A stretch of DNA of 64,000 bases, from NCBI GenBank assembly GCA_029961685.1, contig JARWKL010000009.1:25353237-25417236 (forward strand). Reading direction: 5' to 3'. Below the pieces are notes generated by a model. It was not told the DNA's origin, ran no database searches, and saw only the letters and a program-made list of their open reading frames with translations. Origin of the DNA: Aristolochia californica. Its lineage: Eukaryota > Streptophyta > Magnoliopsida > Piperales > Aristolochiaceae. Both the position numbers and the translations under genes were made by a program. Shown piece by piece: positions 9,020-19,800 of this stretch. Every line of letters starts with the position of its first letter. Position 1 is the first letter of the stretch.

Positions 9020-9517
9020 ATTAAATTTATGATCCCCACGTCAAAAAGAATGTTGTAAGAAGATATGATCAACACCACTCATAGAAGGCTCTTTGTGAAG
9101 AAATATCACAAAGCGTGAGATAAGTTCTTAATTTTTATAGTACTACATGCTACTGGTTTCTGAATTTAGAAGATGATTTAAAGACAAATATGTAAATATT
9201 TTTCATCTTATGAGATTGTGTATGAATGCCTCTCGACCTAGAAGAAGCTATCAAAACAGTTTTGTCGGTTTGGAATTTCTGTTAACAGAGACCAATCCAT
9301 GATCAGATTGTTGAAAAAAAAACCGTGGGAATGAGTGTCCCCTGATGTAGAAGATTGATATTGAATATCTTATGAGTGGTATTTATTAAGGAAAAAAATC
9401 AGAATAATGATTTAGCGTCAATGCTCAAGTTCTCCATGCACCAAGTTGTTTGAAGAATACTACTTAGATATTTTGATTAGAATTTTTTGGAGAATTATTT
9501 TCGTTGAAGAGCCTATT

Positions 9518-9980
9518 ATGGCTATAGATAATATGAGTACCAAAGGTGGTATACTCAGAATTACCAGAATACCCTTATGAAGGGTATCAAATTTTATGAA
9601 TTGGTCCACATTGGTTCGGAGGTTTCTTATAATAAAAGACATTCTCGGTCATCTCACCAATCGTGGACCACCTATTGATGAAGAAGACATTTTTTATAAC
9701 AAATGGTTAAAAATGATACCATTGTGATTAGTTGGCTAATCATAAGTATGGAAAATTGTGGAAAGATGCACTCATTGTAGGAGATATGGCCACACTATTG
9801 ATACATGCTATTACAAGGAAGGAAGTTACTACGGAAAAAAATGGTCACTATAGAGAAATATCTTATAATGCCAACGACAACTCAGACGTGACAAAGGCTA
9901 ATCAAGCCTTAGTAGGTGATACAAAGGAGGATCAACCCACAAAATCAACTAAAAAGAAAAACTTTGCTGATGAAGAATAA
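9518..9980 (+). pseudogene. Copia-2 gag, internally deleted
   Basis: The ATG at 9518 opens MAIDNMSTKGG, followed after a stop by the FMNWSTLVRRFLIIKDILGHLT capsid block in pieces. The central capsid is missing: an LVG fragment at about 9735 runs directly into an intact zinc knuckle, C-x2-C-x4-H-x4-C, at 9767-9808. The tail is lysine-rich and ends at 9980. Confidence 0.8.
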
Positions 9981-9983
9981 GAG

Positions 9984-10440
9984 TTGTTTCAAAAAATGAT
10001 GGGTTATTCTCCAAGTTCCTCATTAAATACCACTGCTTCAGGTATGTTATCTGACTCATCTTCATCCTGGATAATTGACTCAGGAGCCTCCAAGCATCTT
10101 ATAAGTAACATACATTTATTACATTTTGTATCTCCATGTCTTTCACATAAGTCTGTTACCATAGCTGATGGTTCTCAAACCAAGGTTCAAGGGAAAAGAT
10201 CCACTTCCGTTACACCATCACTTCCGCTCACTAATATTCTATTTGTTCCTACCTTACCTTTGAATTTTTTATCTGTTAGTCAGCTGACAAAGTATTTTAA
10301 TTGCTCTATCACCTTCTCTCCCACTTCGTGTGTCTTTCAGGATCTTATAACGAAGCAGGTGATTGGTGGAGGTGGTGAAGAAGGGGGTCTATACTATCTG
10401 GAGGTGCCAAAAATTAATAATGTTACCACTAGTGAAAAAT
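9984..10440 (+). pseudogene. Copia-2 protease and pre-integrase region
   Basis: The retropepsin site D-S-G-A-S is intact at about 10077, in the context SSSWIIDSGASKHLI. It is followed by VTIADGSQTKVQG and FVPTLPLNFLSVSQLT. This 152-codon open stretch is one of the longest intact coding pieces of the element, but it is cut off from gag and integrase by stops. Confidence 0.85.
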
Positions 10441-11330
10441 GAGACAAGGCTATGTCACAATGAGTTGGGACATCCATTTGCATAATCTCTTCATTATAAG
10501 TTTCCTACTCTTAAAGTCAGGTCAGAGTTTAATTGTGAAATTTGTCAATTGAGTAAACATCAAAGGAGTACATACTCACCTCGTCTAGAAGTCAAAAGTA
10601 TTACTCCATTTTCATTAATTCATACCGATGTTTGGGGACCCTTGAGCATCTCAAATATTTCTCAAGTCAATTATTTTATTACATTTATTGATTACTTCAC
10701 TCATACCACTTGGTTGTTTCTATTTAAGAAGTGTTATGAGATACCATTGAATTTGTAGTCTTTTCATGCTATGGTACTCTCTCAGTTTGGCCAGAAAATA
10801 AAAGTACTTCGGTCTGATAATGCCAAAGAACACATGTCCAATGACCTTGACTCTTTTTGTCAAGAAAATGGCATTATCCATCAAACATCATGTGCCTACA
10901 CTCCTCAACAAAATAGTGTAGCCGAACGAAAAAATCGTCATATTCTTGATGTAGCTTGAGGTTTATTATATGCCATGAAAGCTCCATATATTCATTGGTC
11001 TCATGCAGTCCTTACCGCATGCTTTCTTATAAATTGTCTACCATCTTCCGTTCTTGGTAATAAATCTCCTTAGTCTATATTGTTACCAAATGATGATCCA
11101 TTTTCACTGCCCTTGAGAGTCTTCGGGTGTCAATGTTTTGTCCATATTTCCTCCCCAAAACACAGTAAACTAGATCCTAAATCTATCAAGTGTATCTTTC
11201 TAGGATAGTCTCCTATGCAAAAGGGTTATGTTTGCTATATTCCCACTCTTCAGCATTTACTTGTGTCCAAGGATGTCACATTTTTTTAAGACTCTCCATA
11301 CTATTCTGACAATGCTCCTCCAGGTTTATC
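10441..11330 (+). pseudogene. Copia-2 integrase
   Basis: Integrase inserts the DNA copy into the genome. The catalytic triad is visible: Asp in HTDVWGP (about 10625), Asp in LRSDNAKEHM (about 10815) and Glu in PQQNSVAERKNRH (about 10925). An LGHP remnant of the zinc-binding domain precedes it. The C-terminal FGCQCFVHIS and SKLDPKSIKCIFLG blocks follow. Stops occur at about 10440, 10756, 10957 and several places later. Confidence 0.85.
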
Positions 11331-12800
11331 TTCAGTACCAGGTTCTCCTTGATCGGTTGTGCCCCATGCTATGGAAAATTCATAGCCCTTAGAAACACTG
11401 GCTAACACCACACCTGCAAAGTTTATAGATCCCACCAATGTAAGTCCATCTTCTTGAGTTGTTTTTGGCCCACAATATGATACTCATTCTATTGCACAAA
11501 GAAAAGAACCTAGATCATGCACCATACCCTCTACATCTCATCTCATATCAAATTTTGTGTCTCATCATCGTATGTCCCCTGCATGTTGTCAATTTCTCTC
11601 TGTTATTTCCTCCATATATGTACCACAGTCTTATCAGGACGCTCTCAAACATCCAAGGTGGAAGGCAACAAAGGATGAAGAAATGTTACGGTCCCAAATC
11701 TAACACAAGGATTCTTTGGGAGGATCTAGGATCTGCCACGAATTACCATAGGGATAGTATGGATTGTAGGGAGACATGGAGAACGAAAACGAAAGATCAA
11801 GCCAAATGGAAGCTTGAAAACCCTAGAGCTCTTTGAGGAGAACTCTAAGCCTCTTTACTCTAGATTTAACCTAATTCTTAATACTTCAATGCCTGCTTTT
11901 CTCATTACTCTTACCCCTTAAATAGGGTTCACTCTGTTAGGGTTTACAATAAATATTCTAAAAATACCCCTATAAATAAAATATTTCAAAAATACCCCTA
12001 TGACCTAAAACTGAAATAAAATAAAGTAAATTAAATAAAACAACTAAAATAATGATGTTATTGCGTGCATAACAATAAATGCAAACAAATTATGAAAATT
12101 AGCATGGGCTCTAGTCCCACTTCCATCAGATAAGAAACCCGTCGATTGCAAATGGGTGTTTACTGTGAAACACAATCCAGATGGGTCTGTGGCTTGGCTG
12201 AAGGCTCACCTTGTGGTTAAAGGCTATACACAATGTTATGGAATTGATTATGAGGAAACCTTCTCTCTAGTGGTAAAAATGAACTCGGTACATGTGTTAT
12301 TATCTTGGGCAGCTAACTCTTCCTGGCCGGTATATCAACTTGATGTGAAAAATGCCTTTCTAAATGGGGACGTCAAAGAGAAAATTTATATACAATAACC
12401 ACCTAGGTATGTGGTTGAGGGGGAGTCAGTATGTCGAATGACAAAAAATTTTGTATGGTCGAAAACAGTCCCCTCATGCACGGTTTGAGAAATTTAGTCA
12501 AGCCCTTATACGGGCAAAATTTTACAGATGCTCTGGAGATCACTCAATTTTTTATTAAAAACACACCTAGAGGCAAGGTACTTCTGGCAGTATATGTTGA
12601 TGATATTATTTTAACTGGGAGTGATTCCGAGGGCATCCGGGAAACAAACAAAAATATGTGCTGAATTCAAGACAAAAGATCTTGGACTACTCAAATATTT
12701 TTTGGGTATTGAAGTATTACAATCCAGACATGGAATTGTGCTATCCCAAAGGAAGTATGCACTTTATCTATTGGAGGAGACAGGAATGATGGGATGAAAA
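11331..12800 (+). pseudogene. Copia-2 reverse transcriptase, split by solo LTR
   Basis: The linker and start of RT (to KDEEM, 11683) continue after the solo LTR at about 12080 with CKWVFTVKHNPDGSVA, GIDYEETFSLV and YQLDVKNAFLNGDV. The YVDDI catalytic box is intact at about 12595. A stop after the YIQ segment and a frameshift near 12660 inactivate it. Confidence 0.87.
11679..12079 (-). mobile_element. Solo LTR of the Gypsy-1 family in Copia-2 RT
   Basis: The LTR spans 11684-12074 (391 bp). On the minus strand it begins TGTTATGCACGCAATAAC, identical to the Gypsy-1 5' LTR start, and ends GACCGTAACA. Flanks are AGAAA and ATAAA, a 5-bp duplication with one mismatch. Excising it and one duplication restores the RT reading across ...GATGAAGAAA/TGCAAAC. 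Confidence 0.88.
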
Positions 12801-13545
12801 CCAGCAAACACTCCTATGTACTCAAATATAAAATTATGTGTAGGTACTGGAGAAGATGTAGATATTGGAAAATATCAAAGACTAGTGGGAAGACTTATTT
12901 ACTTGTGTGTAACAAGGCCAGATATATCATATGTAGTAAGTGTGGTGACTCAATACATGTACAAACCACAATTTAGTCATTGGAAAGTACTTGAAAGGAT
13001 ATTACGATATCTAAAAGGAGCTCCAGGAAGAGGGCTTCTCTATTAAAATCATGGTCACTTCAACATCGAAGGATTCTCAAATGCAAACTGGGCAGGATCA
13101 CTGGATGACAGGAAATCTACTTTGGGAATTTTTACGATGATTGGAGGGAATTTGGTTACGTGGAGAAGAAAGAAGTTAAATGTAGTAGCATGGTCTAGTG
13201 CAAAAGCAGAATACAGAGCCATGGCACACACTGTTAGTAAACTCCTATGGATAAGATCCCTTTTCACTGAATTGGGATTCTACAAAGAATCTCTAATGAA
13301 TCTATCTTGTGCTAATCAAACAACGATACACATTACATCGAATCCAATCTTCCATGAAAGAACAAAGCATATTGAAGTGGAATGCCATTTTATACAAGAA
13401 AAGTTTTAAGCGGGTCTTTTATCTCTAAAGCATATATCAGCACAAAGTCAAGTTGCAGATATTCTCACCAAGTCGGTCACTCACAAGATTATGTCTACCA
13501 TCTACAGAAAGTTGGGCATCTATGATGTTTTCTCACCCACAGTTT
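12801..13545 (+). pseudogene. Copia-2 RT end and RNase H
   Basis: It carries KYQRLVGRLIYL, PDISYVVSVVTQYM, LVTWRRKKLNVVAWSSAKAE and HERTKHIEVECHF blocks in order, ending at a TTTGAGGGGGAA polypurine tract (about 13543-13554). A stop at 13407 and others interrupt it. Confidence 0.87.
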
Positions 13546-13554
13546 GAGGGGGAA

Positions 13555-14101
13555 TGTTACAATGTTAGACCCGCCATGGTTCACTAGCTGGTGGGACCCA
13601 CCATGAGGACGTGGGATGCCAAGAAGAGTCCTCACCTAAGCTAGCACGAGTTAAGAGATAAGAGGCACAAGCTGGAATAAATTAGAAAACTTGAAGAACA
13701 AGTGGGACCCACAAAGATAAGACCATGAGCCAGCCTTCTCTCTTATGTCTACATAATTGAAGAAGAGTTAAGAGTTCAAGTTATATTAGACCTCTAGTAG
13801 ATTGTGTTATCTTTTCATGATAGACTTATCTTAGAGATTTAGAGTTGGAATGTAATTAGGAGACTTAAAGGTTAATTGTATAAGGACTCTATCACTTCAT
13901 CTACTATAAATAGAGGTGTTGTAATTCGAAATTAATCAAGTTATACAATTCTTTCTTGAGTAAATCTCTCTCTCTTTGCTTGGGGCGCACCTTTTTTCTC
14001 TTCTTCTCTTCTCTCTACCCGAGAGCTTTCTTCCCCTTTTCTTCTTCTTCTTTCTCTCTTCACTTGCTCAGAATATTGGAAAAGGGATCCTAAATTCAAC
14101 A
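13555..14101 (+). mobile_element. Copia-2 3' LTR
   Basis: It starts TGTTACAATG right after the polypurine tract and ends CTAAATTCAACA, followed by the CAACA duplication. It aligns with the 5' LTR along its length with scattered substitutions and small indels. Confidence 0.9.
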
Positions 14102-14118
14102 CAACACATGAGGGGGAG

Positions 14119-14480
14119 TGTTAGAGAATATTCCCACATGGATTATTGAGCACAAAGATCTTAGGTTTAATAGTTGGCAAAGGGATTTCCTAACTTGGAT
14201 AATTAATTTGGGTTGGACTTTGGACTCAACTTCACTTATACATTCGGTGTTTTCCTAGAATTACAGTAGTTACACATTAGATTGTTAGGAAAATGAAAAT
14301 CATGACATTATATGCCACTCCACACAAACTTGATAAGTCTAATGTGATAGAAATGAAGTAGGACTCAACTATAAGATCATTAGAAAACTAGATAAGCCTA
14401 ATGTGATAGAAATGAATTAAGACTCAATTATATGTAGTCAAAATTTTAATTAAATGTGAAAATCTTAAATGTGTGGTTAT
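14119..14480 (+). mobile_element. Mini-J right LTR, 5' part
   Basis: It begins TGTTAGAGAATATTCCC directly after the polypurine tract. It holds a short direct repeat around CTAATGTGATAGAAATGAA (about 14338 and 14399). It is cut off at 14481 by the Copia-4 LTR. Confidence 0.6.
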
Positions 14481-14939
14481 TGTTGAATTTAGGATCCCAT
14501 GTTATTAACCTCAATCAAGGTAGTGAGAGAGGGGAGAAGGAGAAGAAAAGAAGAGAAGAAGAGAGAGGAGAGAAAGAGAGAGCAAAAGCTTGGCTAGAGA
14601 AGAGAGAAAAAGGGAGAGAGAGATAAGAGAGAATGCTTTGACGAATTTAGAGGAGAGGAGAGGGCTTGATTGAAACCCTTCAACCAAGATCCCTATTTAT
14701 ACTTTTTCCATTGCATATTTAGGGAATCTCATCAATCAATTAGGATCCATAATTACATCAATCAAGAAAGATAAATTACATCACTCTAGGAAGATAATTA
14801 TATCAATCAATTACATTAATCAAGGAAGATTGCCAAATCTTCCACCTCATGTGATGACACCTCATGAAGATTCCATCTTGTGTAATGACTCATCAGGCTA
14901 CTTCATGTGGGATGGTGGCTTTGGTCTCAACTTCTAACA
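14481..14939 (-). mobile_element. Copia-4 3' LTR
   Basis: On the minus strand it starts TGTTAGAAGTTGAGACC and ends GATCCTAAATTCAACA. The complementary CCCCCCCCCCCCTCAAGTT at 14940-14957 is the polypurine tract, here expanded to a run of 12 C. Confidence 0.85.
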
Positions 14940-14951
14940 CCCCCCCCCCCC

Positions 14952-15690
14952 TCAAGTTGGGGATGAGAAAACATCATAGATGTCCAGCTTGCTACAAATA
15001 GTGGACAAGATTTTATGAGTGACTGGTTTGGGGGAGAATGTCTACAACTTGTCCTTGTGAGGAGATATGTTTAAGAGATAATATGTCGGCATGGATTCTC
15101 TTGTATAAAGTCTACTTCAATGTGCTTTGTTCTTTCATGGAAGACCAGATTTAAGGCGATATGAATCGCCGCTTGATTGTCACAATTTAGATCCATAGGA
15201 GCTTCTTTATAGAATCTCAGTTCAGTGAGAAGGGACAAGACACATAGAAGCTCACTAACTATGTGTGCCTTGACCCTGTATTCTGCTTCTACACTGGACC
15301 TTGCAACTACATTCTACTTCTTTCTTCTCTATGTCACCAAGTTCCCTCTAACCATTGTACAATATCTTGAAGTAGATTTTCTATCTTCTGGGGATCCAAC
15401 CCAATCTCCATATGAGAACCCTTCTATGTTGAAGTGACCATGGTTCTTATAGCGAAACCCTCTTTTTGGAGCTCCTTTCAAGTATCGCAATATTCTTTCC
15501 AGTTCTTGCTAATGATTAATTTGTGGTGTGTGCATGTATTGACTCACCACACTTATAGCATATGATATATCCGGCCTTGTTACACAAAGATAAATGTGTT
15601 TTCTCACAAGTCTTTGATATTTTTTTCTATCTACATCTTCTCTAGTGCCTACAGATAATTTTGTATTTGAATCCATAGGAGTTTCTATTG
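14952..15690 (-). pseudogene. Copia-4 RT end and RNase H
   Basis: Reading the minus strand shows the RNase H blocks (homologous to 13050-13400 of Copia-2) and, further on, the SYAISVVSQYM-like RT C-terminal block. The plus-strand open frame at 15225-15437 is only the antisense shadow of this RNase H. Multiple stops are present. Confidence 0.8.
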
Positions 15691-15695
15691 GTCTA

Positions 15696-16037
15696 TGTTA
15701 TGCACGCAATAACATTATTATTTTAATTATTTTTTTAATTTACTTTATTTTATTTTAGTTTTAGGCCATAGGGGCATTTTTGGAATATTTTATTTATAGG
15801 GGTATTTTTGTAATATTAATCTTAAACCTTGTAAGGGTGAACCATATTTTAGGGGTAAGAGTAATGAGAAAGGGAAGCATTGATTTAGGTTAAACAAGCG
15901 TTTTGAGTTCTCCTCAACGAGCTCAGGGGTGTGCATTCTCCTTAACAAACCTAGGATTTCAAGCTTCCCTTTGGCTTGTTTTCATCTTTCTCTTCTTCCT
16001 CCCTACGAATCCATGTGTTAGATCTGGGACCATAATA
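15696..16037 (+). mobile_element. Gypsy-1 5' LTR
   Basis: It starts TGTTATGCACGC and ends GACCATAATA (CA changed to TA). It is related to the 3' LTR and to the minus-strand solo LTR in Copia-2. It also shares the CTCCTCAACGAGCTC segment with the Gypsy-3 LTR. Confidence 0.88.
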
Positions 16038-16040
16038 ACT

Positions 16041-16052
16041 TGGTATCAAAGT
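16041..16052 (+). promoter_or_regulatory. Gypsy-1 primer-binding site
   Basis: TGGTATCAAAGT lies three bases after the LTR. It resembles the initiator-Met site with a G-to-A and a C-to-T change. The same spacing is seen in Gypsy-3. Confidence 0.75.
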
Positions 16053-16060
16053 TGTGTAAC

Positions 16061-16225
16061 ATGGGGAATTCCAGCAATGGAGAGTTAAAAGAGTTGCTGA
16101 TGAGAGAGTTGCATGCGGACGTAGAGGCACAAGCAGAAAACCAGAAAAGGTTTGTTCAGATCTTGCAAAAGTTGGATCTAATCCAGAAATTACACATTCT
16201 CGAATGGGGAATGGCAATGATGTGA
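16061..16225 (+). pseudogene. Gypsy-1 gag amino-terminal stub
   Basis: The ATG overlaps the ...GTAACATGG context that also begins the Gypsy-3 gag. The 54-residue product starts MGNSSNGELKELLM and is charged and helical in character, as gypsy gag N-termini are. It then ends at a stop, five bases before an LTR-like segment. Nothing of the capsid core remains. Confidence 0.6.
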
Positions 16226-16230
16226 GAAGG

Positions 16231-16876
16231 TGTTGTGGACTCAATAGCACACCGAGTCACACAACGAAGAAGACAACAACAACTCACTCAATAGGATTTA
16301 ATTCTTATATTTCTTTGAGTAGGATTTATTTCTTATATTGTTTTAAGTAGGAGTTATTTCTAATTACTTTATATGTAAGGGCATTATGGGGAATTATTAT
16401 AACCCTAACCCTAAAACTCCCTATTTAAGGGAAAGGTAGGAATAAAATAGGTAAGCTTTGAGATTTTAGAATAACCTAGTCTAAACAGGTTGAGATCACC
16501 TCTTGATCTCGAGTTTAGGGTTTAGTCCAAAAATCCAACCTATCCTTCACCCTCCATTGCCATCCATCTTCACCCAAATTCATCCCTCATCATCCATACT
16601 AAGAAAAGGAGCTTCCTGCCCCTTTTCTGAGCCCAAAGAGAGGATCTTCTCTCATCATCAGCGTCAACAAGAAGTTGGGTTCCATTCCCTCTTGACGAGC
16701 AGCAAAAGAGGAATAATTCTGGTTCTTTCATGGGAAGGGTTATAGCAACTCTTCTTGCTGGGAATTCATCACGAAAATAGAGCAAGGACAGCCATCAATG
16801 TGAGCCAAGGCTGCCCCATCAAGCTAGGTCTTCAAGTCCTAGAACGAGCTGCATCAAATCAGGGTTGAAATTGAGG
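16231..16876 (+). mobile_element. Gypsy-3-family LTR fragment inside Gypsy-1
   Basis: It begins TGTTGTGGACTCAATAGC, closely matching the Gypsy-3 LTR start TGTTGATGACTCAATAGC. It continues with the ACCGAGTCA block, a telomere-like ACCCTAACCCTAAAAC stretch, a possible TATA box CCCTATTTAAGGG (about 16420) and purine-rich segments like those of the 870-bp Gypsy-3 5' LTR. It lacks an LTR 3' terminus and fuses directly to a Gypsy-2 integrase fragment at 16877. Confidence 0.6.
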
Positions 16877-18037
16877 TAGTGTGACGGACTATGTAACAGT
16901 TTGTCAGATTTGTCAGCGAAACAAAGCCGAGTCCTTAAGTCCAGCAAGGTTGCTCCAACCCCTTCAGTTACCTTCCTAGGTATGGGCCGATATATCCATG
17001 GACTTTATTGATGGACTTCCCCCATCTTCGGGAAAATCAATTATTTTTGTGGTAGTCGATCGCTTCTCCAAATATGCACACTTCATGGCCCTGGTGCACC
17101 CTTATACAGCAGCTCACGTCACCCAGCTCTTCATGGATCATATTGTCAGATTACATGGGGTGCCTGCATCCATTACCAGTGACAGAGATGTCGTCTTCAC
17201 AAGTACTTTCTGGAAGGAACTCATCAAGCTGCAAGAGACGAAGTTGGCCTTCTCCTCAGCCTACCACACATAGACCGATGGCCAAACTGAGGTAATCAAC
17301 CGCACCATTGAAATGTACCTCCGATGTTTTGTCGGGGATTCACCTAAAAATTGGGTTAGGTGGCTGGCATGGGCGGAGTTTTATTATAACACATCCTACC
17401 ACACCGCCCTTGGCACCACTCTTTTCAAGGTCGTCTATGGCAGAGATCCTCCTCAGATCTTATCCTATGAATTTGGATCATCTAAGGTGGCTACTCTTGA
17501 CCAGGCTTTGGCAGAACATGATGCACTGCTCATCCAAGTACACTCTCATTTAGAGGACGCTCAACTGACAATGAAAGCCAACTATGATAAAAGACAGCGC
17601 GACTTGGTCTTTTCTTCGAGGGATTATGTGTGGCTTCGTCTTCAACATTACCGACAGGTCTCCCTTACGGCCTCCAAATGTAACAAATTATCCCCCAAGT
17701 TCTATGGTCCATTCCAAGTCCTGGAACGCATTGGCACAGTCACCTACCATTTGCAGCTTCCACCGGATACCAGGCTACATGATGTTTTCCACGTCTCTCA
17801 GTTGAAGGCTTTCAGCGGCGACTCTCCATAGCTCCACACACCTTCGCCACGAATTCAGGAAGGACATTTGCTATCCACTCCAGCCCAGGCTCGCTGAGTT
17901 CAGGACGACTAGGAGATTTTAGTGCAGTGGGCTGACACTGACCCACTTGACACTACATGGGAGCCCTTGGCCTCTTGTAAGGCTCTCTACCCCACTTTCG
18001 AGCTTGAGGAGAAGCTCTTTCTCCAGGAGGGGGGTGA
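16877..18037 (+). pseudogene. Gypsy-2 integrase and chromodomain (upstream tandem copy)
   Basis: This contains the last zinc-binding cysteines (TVCQICQRNKAES), the DDE core (Asp in SMDFIDGLPP at about 17000, Asp in ITSDRDVVF at about 17180, Glu in TDGQTEVINR at about 17285) and the C-terminal KLSPKFYGPFQVLERIG block. A chromodomain-type tail, ILVQWADTDPLDTTWE, lies at about 17918-17963. Stops sit at about 16976, at 17270 (just before TDGQTE) and at 17829. It ends with the CTCCAGGAGGGGGGTGA polypurine tract (18021-18037) and the LTR at 18038. The chromodomain marks the chromovirus branch of Ty3/gypsy. Confidence 0.88.
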
Positions 18038-18416
18038 TGTTACGGACTCCATAGCATCTCGGGTAATTAACAGACGTAGGAATTAATTTATGTAATTTCT
18101 TTTTAGGTGTTATGTTTGTTTAATTGTAATTCTCGTGAACCTTGTGCCCCTCGATTTGGGCTGGTTATTTGCGTCCCTAATAATCTTTATATGGGAGAAG
18201 GAGCTTGAATGAAAGGCAAGCATTGAAATCAAAAGTAGATTAGAGGTCGGATTCTCCCTTTCTAAGGTCCAAGGTCGAGCCTCCTTCAAGGCTCAATTTG
18301 TTCCCAAATCATTGCACACACTAAGCATAGAAAGCTCATCTCTTCATCGATGACAGATCTAGAGGAAAGAGGAGAAAGAAGGGTGACGAGATCCATGGCA
18401 AGGGCCGATCCTAATA
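18038..18416 (+). mobile_element. Gypsy-2 shared (middle) LTR
   Basis: It starts TGTTACGGACTCC and ends GATCCTAATA. It acts as 3' LTR for the upstream fragment and 5' LTR for the downstream copy. Confidence 0.88.
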
Positions 18417-18419
18417 TCT

Positions 18420-18431
18420 TGGTATCAGACA
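18420..18431 (+). promoter_or_regulatory. Gypsy-2 primer-binding site
   Basis: TGGTATCAGACA, three bases after the LTR, matches the initiator-Met type for ten bases. Confidence 0.8.
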
Positions 18432-19460
18432 AGACCACCCTTGGGGATTCCTCCTCCCAGAGTGATTTGTGCCAATTCGTGGAGACATTGCAGCAGACTG
18501 TGGAGGAAAATAGAAATCGCACAGAGTCTGCAATTTTCGCCATGAGTGATACTCTGCAACACCTTCTCTGACGAGTGGAGGATGGCTTTGCTCAAGGCCC
18601 TACACCACTGGGTAGTTCCACTCTTCCGACCGAGCACCTCCCTCCTCAACCGATCCCACTTCCACCACACCTACGCCAACACCCTCCCACAGCCATGGGA
18701 CCCCACGCACCAAGCCAAAATACGGTGCCCAGGTATGCCAAGCTTGACTTTCCTACCTATGACGGGTCTAAGGATCCCTTGATCTGGTTACACCATTGTG
18801 ACCAGTTCTTTTACAATCAGAGAACACATGCTGATGACCGGGTCCATTTAGCTACCTTCCAGATGCTCGATGAAGCGCTCCTATGGTACTACCAATTTAA
18901 TTTGGAGCATCATGTTCCTGATTGAGATTTATTTAAAGAACATTGCATGTTAAGGTTTGGTCCTCCTGCCCGTAGCAACCCTTTAGGGGATCTGGTTAAT
19001 TTGAAATAGACTGGAACTATTGAATTGTATCAGAAACACTTTCAGGAATGCCTAGCCCGCGCCAGTCGGTTTGTGCCTCCATCGCAGTATGTTAATCTAT
19101 TTACTGCTGGGTTGACAGAGGCCTTGCGTCTGGAAGTAGAATTGCATGACCCTCAAGACCTGGCCAATGCTATGAACCTTGCCAGGACTATAGATGCCAA
19201 ATAGTGTGTACTCAAGGAGTCTATGGGCAGATGACCCTCTTGGCCAAGCAGGGCGCCCACCATTGCCCCATCATCATATTCAGGGACTCCACACTCTGGG
19301 CAAAATTCAACACCACATGCTGACAATTCTCCTTCCACGCTTCCAACTCAATACATTTGTTGCCTCTCTAGACCTGAGATGGAACAACGATGAGCCAACG
19401 GGCTGTGTTATAACTTTGATGAACAATATATCCATGGTCATCAATGAAAACATTTATTCT
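18432..19460 (+). pseudogene. Gypsy-2 gag
   Basis: A helical N-terminal segment (CQFVETLQQTVEENRNRTES, about 18469-18530) is followed by a proline-rich stretch. The retrotransposon gag core then reads PRYAKLDFPTYDGSKDPL, WLHHCDQFF and ATFQMLDEALLWYYQFNLE (about 18730-18915). A LARASRFVPPSQYVNLF block follows, then a degenerate zinc knuckle (LCYNFDEQY, about 19400), equivalent to the intact Cys-Cys-His-Cys motif of Gypsy-3. Stops break it at about 18570, 18923, 19009 and 19202. Confidence 0.85.
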
Positions 19461-19800
19461 GGATGGAGGTATTGGATGACACAGAGGAAGATCCATCATT
19501 GGAAGACAGTGTGGAGGCCAAACAGGATGAACCAGCCATTTCCCTCCATGCAATTACTGGCATGCACAACTCCAACACAATGCAAGTCCGTGCAGGTTTG
19601 CAACATCTCCAGTTACTGGCATTAGTAGATTCAGGCAGTACTCACAATTTCATTAGTGAGACAGCCACACAACAGCTTGGGTTGCTGATTAAAAATAACA
19701 CGGCCATCTCAGTCTTAGTGGCCAATGGGACAAAAATTTCAAGTGCAGGCATTTCTCCCTTAACAAAATTTTGTATTGAAGGGCATCATTCGTAGCAGAT
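19461..19800 (+). pseudogene. Gypsy-2 aspartic protease
   Basis: The active site D-S-G-S is intact in LALVDSGSTHNFISE at about 19618-19660, and the VLVANGTKI flap-like block follows. The frame is open for 110 codons (19463-19795) and then hits a stop. Gypsy proteases lie between gag and RT, as here. Confidence 0.85.

Larger units (their letters stand above)
8430..14101 (+). mobile_element. Copia-2: near-full-length Ty1/copia element, TSD CAACA
   Basis: It has two LTRs in direct orientation (8430-9007 and 13555-14101), a primer-binding site, gag, protease, integrase, RT, RNase H and a polypurine tract, in copia order with integrase before RT. The flanking CAACA at 8425-8429 and 14102-14106 are identical. 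The coding region is interrupted by stops, by a deletion in gag and by a minus-strand gypsy solo LTR at 11684-12074. The LTRs differ by many small changes, so the insertion is old. Confidence 0.92.
7834..14480 (+). mobile_element. Mini-J: LTR element with about 87-bp interior, host of Copia-2
   Basis: The left LTR portion (7834-8354) ends in a CAATTCACCCCCCTCTTG-type terminus common in plant copia LTRs, then a primer site TGGCATCAAAAC at 8355. After removing Copia-2 and one TSD copy, 63 more interior bases lead straight to a CATGAGGGGGAG polypurine tract (14107-14118) and the start of a second LTR at 14119. The interior therefore totals about 87 bp and cannot code for protein. The left LTR is cut at 7834 by Copia-1 and the right LTR at 14480 by Copia-4. 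Confidence 0.65.

Noticed and set aside
15225..15437. 70-codon plus-strand frame
   Set aside because: Antisense shadow of Copia-4 RNase H; the same shadow appears opposite Copia-2 RNase H at 13055-13267.
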